A stretch of 64,000 nt of DNA from Sva-07 sp963716235 (lineage in GTDB: Bacteria; Actinomycetota; Acidimicrobiia; Acidimicrobiales; Ilumatobacteraceae). The stretch covers positions 1 through 64,000 of the forward strand of contig CAVQTE010000012.1 of the NCBI GenBank assembly GCA_963716235.1, written 5' to 3'. The notes under the pieces were generated by a model that did not search any database, was not told where the DNA came from, and saw only the letters and a list, made by a program, of their open reading frames with translations. Shown here piece by piece: positions 61,215 to 64,000 of this stretch; the first letter of the stretch is position 1; each line of letters opens with the position of its first letter. The translations under genes and the position numbers were made by a program.

Positions 61215-61235
61215 GGTCAGCTCGCTTCCTCGGGT

Positions 61236-61252
61236 TCGATGAGGCACACGAC
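61236..61252 (-). promoter_or_regulatory. shared 17-base upstream motif, copy 2
   Basis: tcgatgaggcacacgac, 16 of 17 bases identical to the copy in front of the cupredoxin gene (58125-58141). Confidence 0.35.
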
Positions 61253-61334
61253 GCTACAGATCGGTGAAATGCCGGGCCTGACTGGCTCCCGTCTCAGGGG
61301 GTCCATCTCGATCACGCGGGAGGGCCTGGGCTGG

Positions 61335-62309
61335 TCAGGTGACGTCGAGCGACCTGAGCACGTCGTCGACGGACCGCGATGCCGGTGGCTCCCCGGTGCG
61401 GGCCATGTGGGCGGCGAGGTCCTGGAGTGCGTGATTGGCCGGGGTCGGGACGCCGTGGAGTCGGCCGAGCAGCACGATCTCGCCAGTGAGGTAGTCGGTC
61501 TCGATCGTGCCGGTGCCGCGTTGCAGGCTCTGCCACGACGATCCGCCGGCGCGGTGCCGTTCGTCGCCGACGGGCTGGATCTGCAGCGCGTCGCCACGGC
61601 GGGCCCGGTCGTCCTCGGCGCTGACCACCGTGATGCCCGCGGCGGCGAGCACCGCTTCGCCCTCGGTCTGCACCATCTCGCCGAGGCGTCCCGCGAATCC
61701 GTCCCGGCCGCACACCGCCTCGACGGCGTTGCCGAGGTTCATCAGCAGCTTGCGGTACTTCCAGCTCATGATGTCGTCACGCGGGATCGAGCCGAACGTC
61801 GCCGCGTCGAGCGTGGCGGCGAGCTGCACGCTCAGGTCGTCGACGCCGAACGGGTAGCGGCCGACGTCGAGGAGCCCGGAGCTCGGTGCGGTCCAGACAC
61901 GCACGACACCGGGCGAGAGGTGGTCGGCGGGGAGCATCACGCACATGCCGTACACGTTGGGGAACAGGCGCAGCGCCTGGCGCTCGTTGTCGACGCCGTT
62001 CTGCATGCACACGATCGGCTGGTCGGAGGCGCCGGCCGCCCGGAGGTCGTCCAGTACGCCGGCGGTGTCATGGCCCTTGACGCCGAGCATGAAGACGTCG
62101 TCGTCGGTGACGTCGATCTCGCCGATCGACGTGGCGACGGGCAGTTCGACGATCCTGGTGCCGCCGGGCGACTCGTAGCGCAGCCCCGACTCGCGCATCA
62201 CTCGAGCGTGCTCGCCGCGGGCGACAGCGACGACTGGCGTGCCTGCGAGCGCGAGGTTGGCGGCGACGACCCCGCCGACCGCTCCGGCACCGACGACGAT
62301 GATCCGCAT
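61335..62309 (-). CDS. ketopantoate reductase-like protein (PanE/ApbA family)
   Basis: 324-residue NADPH-dependent reductase. Seen: MRIIVVGAGAVGGVVAANLA (dinucleotide fold), VFMLGVKGHDTAGVLDDLRA with the Lys, CMQNGVDNERQALRLFPNVY, DIMSWKYRKLLMNLGNAVEA with the second Lys, and TGTIETDYLTGEIVLLGRLH with conserved N/E positions. The chain is usual for PanE paralogues; true ketopantoate reductase is one of several possible 2-ketoacid substrates. Intact. Leaderless start behind TAGCCT; divergent from the glyoxalase gene. Confidence 0.88.
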   Translation of the reverse strand: MRIIVVGAGAVGGVVAANLALAGTPVVAVARGEHARVMRESGLRYESPGGTRIVELPVATSIGEIDVTDDDVFMLGVKGHDTAGVLDDLRAAGASDQPIVCMQNGVDNERQALRLFPNVYGMCVMLPADHLSPGVVRVWTAPSSGLLDVGRYPFGVDDLSVQLAATLDAATFGSIPRDDIMSWKYRKLLMNLGNAVEAVCGRDGFAGRLGEMVQTEGEAVLAAAGITVVSAEDDRARRGDALQIQPVGDERHRAGGSSWQSLQRGTGTIETDYLTGEIVLLGRLHGVPTPANHALQDLAAHMARTGEPPASRSVDDVLRSLDVT

Positions 62310-62315
62310 GGAGCG

Positions 62316-62321
62316 AGGCTA
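62316..62321 (-). promoter_or_regulatory. -10 box (TAGCCT) of the ketopantoate reductase-like gene
   Basis: Minus-strand TAGCCT, six bases before ATG 62309. Confidence 0.5.
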
Positions 62322-62349
62322 TGGGATCGCTGAGCTGCATCACCGCGGG

Positions 62350-62355
62350 CAGGAT
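62350..62355 (+). promoter_or_regulatory. -10 box (CAGGAT) of the glyoxalase gene
   Basis: CAGGAT, six bases before ATG 62362. Confidence 0.35.
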
Positions 62356-62361
62356 GGGCCC

Positions 62362-62757
62362 ATGCACATCGAGCACACGGCCCTGCTCGTCGACGACTAC
62401 GACGAGGCGATCAGGTTCTTCGTCGACGCGCTGGGCTTCGAACTGGTCGAGGACTCGCCGTCGACGACCAACGACGGTCGACCGAAGCGCTGGGTCGTCG
62501 TGCGGCCGCCCGGCGCGGTGACGGGGCTCCTGCTCGCGCAAGCGGACGGGGACGAGCAGCGGGCTGCTGTCGGCGCGCAGTTCGCGGGTCGCGTCGGGCT
62601 GTTCCTGCGCGTCGACGACTTCGATGCGGCGCTGGAGCGGATGCGTCGCCACGGCGTGGAGTTCGTCAACGAACCGCGTGACGAGCCCTACGGACGTGTC
62701 GTCGTGTTCGTCGATGTCGCCGGCAACCGTTGGGACCTCCTCGGCCCGCAGCCGTGA
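62362..62757 (+). CDS. glyoxalase/bleomycin-resistance-fold protein (VOC family)
   Basis: 131-residue vicinal-oxygen-chelate protein. Seen: MHIEHTALLVDDYDEAIRFF with the first His, LGFELVEDSP, KRWVVVRPPG with the first strand of the second repeat, GLFLRVDDFDAALERMRRHG and GRVVVFVDVAGNRWDLLGP with the last glutamate position changed to Asn-Arg-Trp. Metal site incomplete, so it could be a lyase, dioxygenase or binding protein. Faces the ketopantoate-reductase-like gene with 52 bases between starts. Confidence 0.88.
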   Translation: MHIEHTALLVDDYDEAIRFFVDALGFELVEDSPSTTNDGRPKRWVVVRPPGAVTGLLLAQADGDEQRAAVGAQFAGRVGLFLRVDDFDAALERMRRHGVEFVNEPRDEPYGRVVVFVDVAGNRWDLLGPQP

Positions 62758-62950
62758 CTGGCTGACGGGACCGTCGGGCCCCACGGGCAACGTTCATCGG
62801 AATAGGGGTGTCGGAGACGGGCGTCTTCATCACCGCCGGCATGGGCACCGAACACCGCCCGAGGTGAGGGCGGGGAGCGGACGTGGGGTCTTCGCTCGGC
62901 GGCTGCGTTCGCTCGCGCGGAGCGGCGCTCACAGGCCGGAGCTCGGGGCG

Positions 62951-62956
62951 TAGGAT
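62951..62956 (+). promoter_or_regulatory. -10 box (TAGGAT) upstream of the ROK gene
   Basis: TAGGAT, nine bases before GTG 62966 of a short open frame. Confidence 0.4.
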
Positions 62957-62965
62957 GCCTGACTC

Positions 62966-63031
62966 GTGATCATCGAGACAGGTTCATCAGCGTCGTGGTC
63001 GATCCACACCAGCACGCCGGCGCTCGCATGA
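62966..63031 (+). CDS. possible 21-codon leader peptide coupled to the ROK gene
   Basis: GTG 62966 opens a 21-residue frame whose TGA (63029-63031) overlaps the ROK ATG (63028) as ATGA. The sequence, VIIETGSSASWSIHTSTPAL plus Ala, has no known family. The -10 box sits at leaderless distance. It could be a coupling leader or noise. Confidence 0.3.
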   Translation: MIIETGSSASWSIHTSTPALA

Positions 63032-64000
63032 ACGGGTCGGGCTCCTATGTGGTCGGGCTCGACAACGGCGGCACGGCGAACAAGTTCACGGTGATGGATC
63101 GCGATGGAAACTTCCTGATCGACCGTCTCGTCGAGTTGCCGAGTCGTGTCACCGAAGGTCCGACGGCGGCGATCAGCGCGCTCCGGGACGCCTTCGAGGC
63201 CGCGATCGAGTTGGCCGGTATCGATCGGCGGGACGTGCTCGGGGTCGGTTTCGACACGCCGGGACCAGCGACCGCCGACGGGGTGATCTCCTCGCGTGGC
63301 GGCACCAACTTCGGGCATGCCGACTGGAGGGGTTACGACTTCCGTACCGCGCTCGAGGACGAGCTCGGCCTGCCGGTCGTCTACAACAACGACGCCAATG
63401 CGGCTGCGCTGTACGCCCATTACGAGCACTTCGGGGCGATCAGCGGACAGCGGTCGTCGATCTCGGTGATCGTCGGGACCGGCCTGGGCGGTGGCGTGAT
63501 CGAGGGCGGAACGATCATCAAGGGGGCGGCCGGGATGGCGGGCGAACTCGGGCACGTCCACATCCCGATGGACGGTCTGCTCGGCGATGGGCAACCGATA
63601 CCGACGTGCAACTGCGGTTTCGTCGGTGACGCGGAGAGCGTGGCGTCGCTCACCGGCATCTACAACAACCTCCTGCCCTACTGGTTGACTCGGTACCCCG
63701 ACCACGAACTCGCGAGCGTGGAGCCGCTCGATGCCGCCAAGCAGGTGAGGGGCTTCGGTGAGCGCGGCGACGAGATGGCCCGCCACATCTTCGAGCAGCA
63801 GGCAATGGCGCTCGGCCGTCTGTTCACGATCGGGGCCAACTTCACCGATCCCGATGTGTACCTGCTCGGCGGTGGCGTGATCGAGGCCGAGCCGTCGTTC
63901 CGCGACTGGTTCCTCGAGCGGGTCGAGGCGCACACCGTGTTGCGCGACGAGCAACGCGCGGTCGCATCGTTCGCGCTCGTGGTAGATCTCGACATGGCCG
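63028..64000 (+). CDS. ROK-family sugar kinase or regulator, 3' partial
   Basis: Open to the last base, 324 codons seen. Features of ROK glucokinase-like proteins: YVVGLDNGGTANKFTVMD (ATP loop D-x-G-G-T), VLGVGFDTPGPATADGVISS, YNNDANAAALYAHYEHFG (catalytic Asp), ISVIVGTGLGGGVIEGG (second ATP loop), AGELGHVHIPMD and the zinc cluster PTCNCGFVGDAESVAS, where only two Cys of the usual C-x-C-G-x-x-G-C are seen. No N-terminal winged helix, so a kinase rather than a repressor. Substrate sugar unknown; the stop lies outside the window. Confidence 0.88.
   Translation, partial: MNGSGSYVVGLDNGGTANKFTVMDRDGNFLIDRLVELPSRVTEGPTAAISALRDAFEAAIELAGIDRRDVLGVGFDTPGPATADGVISSRGGTNFGHADWRGYDFRTALEDELGLPVVYNNDANAAALYAHYEHFGAISGQRSSISVIVGTGLGGGVIEGGTIIKGAAGMAGELGHVHIPMDGLLGDGQPIPTCNCGFVGDAESVASLTGIYNNLLPYWLTRYPDHELASVEPLDAAKQVRGFGERGDEMARHIFEQQAMALGRLFTIGANFTDPDVYLLGGGVIEAEPSFRDWFLERVEAHTVLRDEQRAVASFALVVDLDMA

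Noticed and set aside
1..64000. tRNA genes, integrase, insertion sequence or prophage genes
   Set aside because: No T-loop-like tRNA segments, transposase or integrase motifs were recognised on either strand by eye.

Overview
The window is G+C-rich, densely packed DNA (64 protein-coding genes or gene remnants called, no rRNA or tRNA seen, no gap above about 300 bases). F420-linked enzymes, a resuscitation-promoting-factor-like protein, a two-domain FadE-type acyl-CoA dehydrogenase, DUF222 and Eis families and a SigB/HrdB-like sigma factor all point to an actinobacterium. The gene flavour resembles the class Acidimicrobiia (Ilumatobacter-like), but that is inference from content, not a search.

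Layout. 0-4.4 kb: 3' end of an EAL phosphodiesterase, an acyl-CoA dehydrogenase, an Eis-like acetyltransferase and a sigma factor. 4.5-9.3 kb: small monooxygenase, Bax-inhibitor-1-like and HExxH membrane proteins, then an epoxide hydrolase and a cytochrome P450 transcribed divergently from overlapping -10 boxes. 9.3-13.2 kb: two coupled ferritin-like proteins, a UbiB-type kinase and a DksA-like protein. 13.3-16.7 kb: a complete sugar ABC importer lacking its ATPase. 16.7-23 kb: cyclophilin, YcaQ-like glycosylase, MpaB-like oxygenase, AI-2E-type transporter, asparaginase-II-like and metallo-beta-lactamase proteins. 23-29.3 kb: an orphan form-II CoxL-like molybdoenzyme, then a trio in which an MFS transporter and an ABC ATPase each carry a C-terminal cyclic-nucleotide-binding domain. 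29.4-40.5 kb: assorted catabolic and house-keeping enzymes, a LysR regulator with a clear operator, glutaminase, F420-dependent LLM enzyme and acylphosphatase. 40.5-53.4 kb: EF-G-like GTPase, serine hydrolase and PhoD phosphatase pair, methyltransferases, an MFS gene ending in a tandem repeat, a 48-residue zinc-finger protein, an aminotransferase and a fused acyl-CoA dehydrogenase. 53.6-64 kb: Rpf-like protein, a large TM0106-type nuclease-helicase, a cupredoxin lipoprotein, an orphan antitoxin, a damaged DUF222 gene, alkyl-sulfatase-like hydrolase, ketopantoate-reductase-like protein, glyoxalase and a 3'-truncated ROK-family gene.

Two window-wide patterns stand out. First, more than 20 genes have a TANNNT -10 hexamer ending 6-10 bases before the start codon, so leaderless mRNAs are probably the normal mode here; this fixed several start codons. 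Second, about two dozen frame breaks interrupt otherwise well-preserved genes. Nearly all are explained by one extra base, and they fall in separate blocks (0.7-3.3, 8.6, 13-18.1 and 53.7-58.7 kb), with about 35 kb between them almost clean. I read these as sequence or assembly errors, not decay or programmed frameshifting, and annotate the affected genes end to end.
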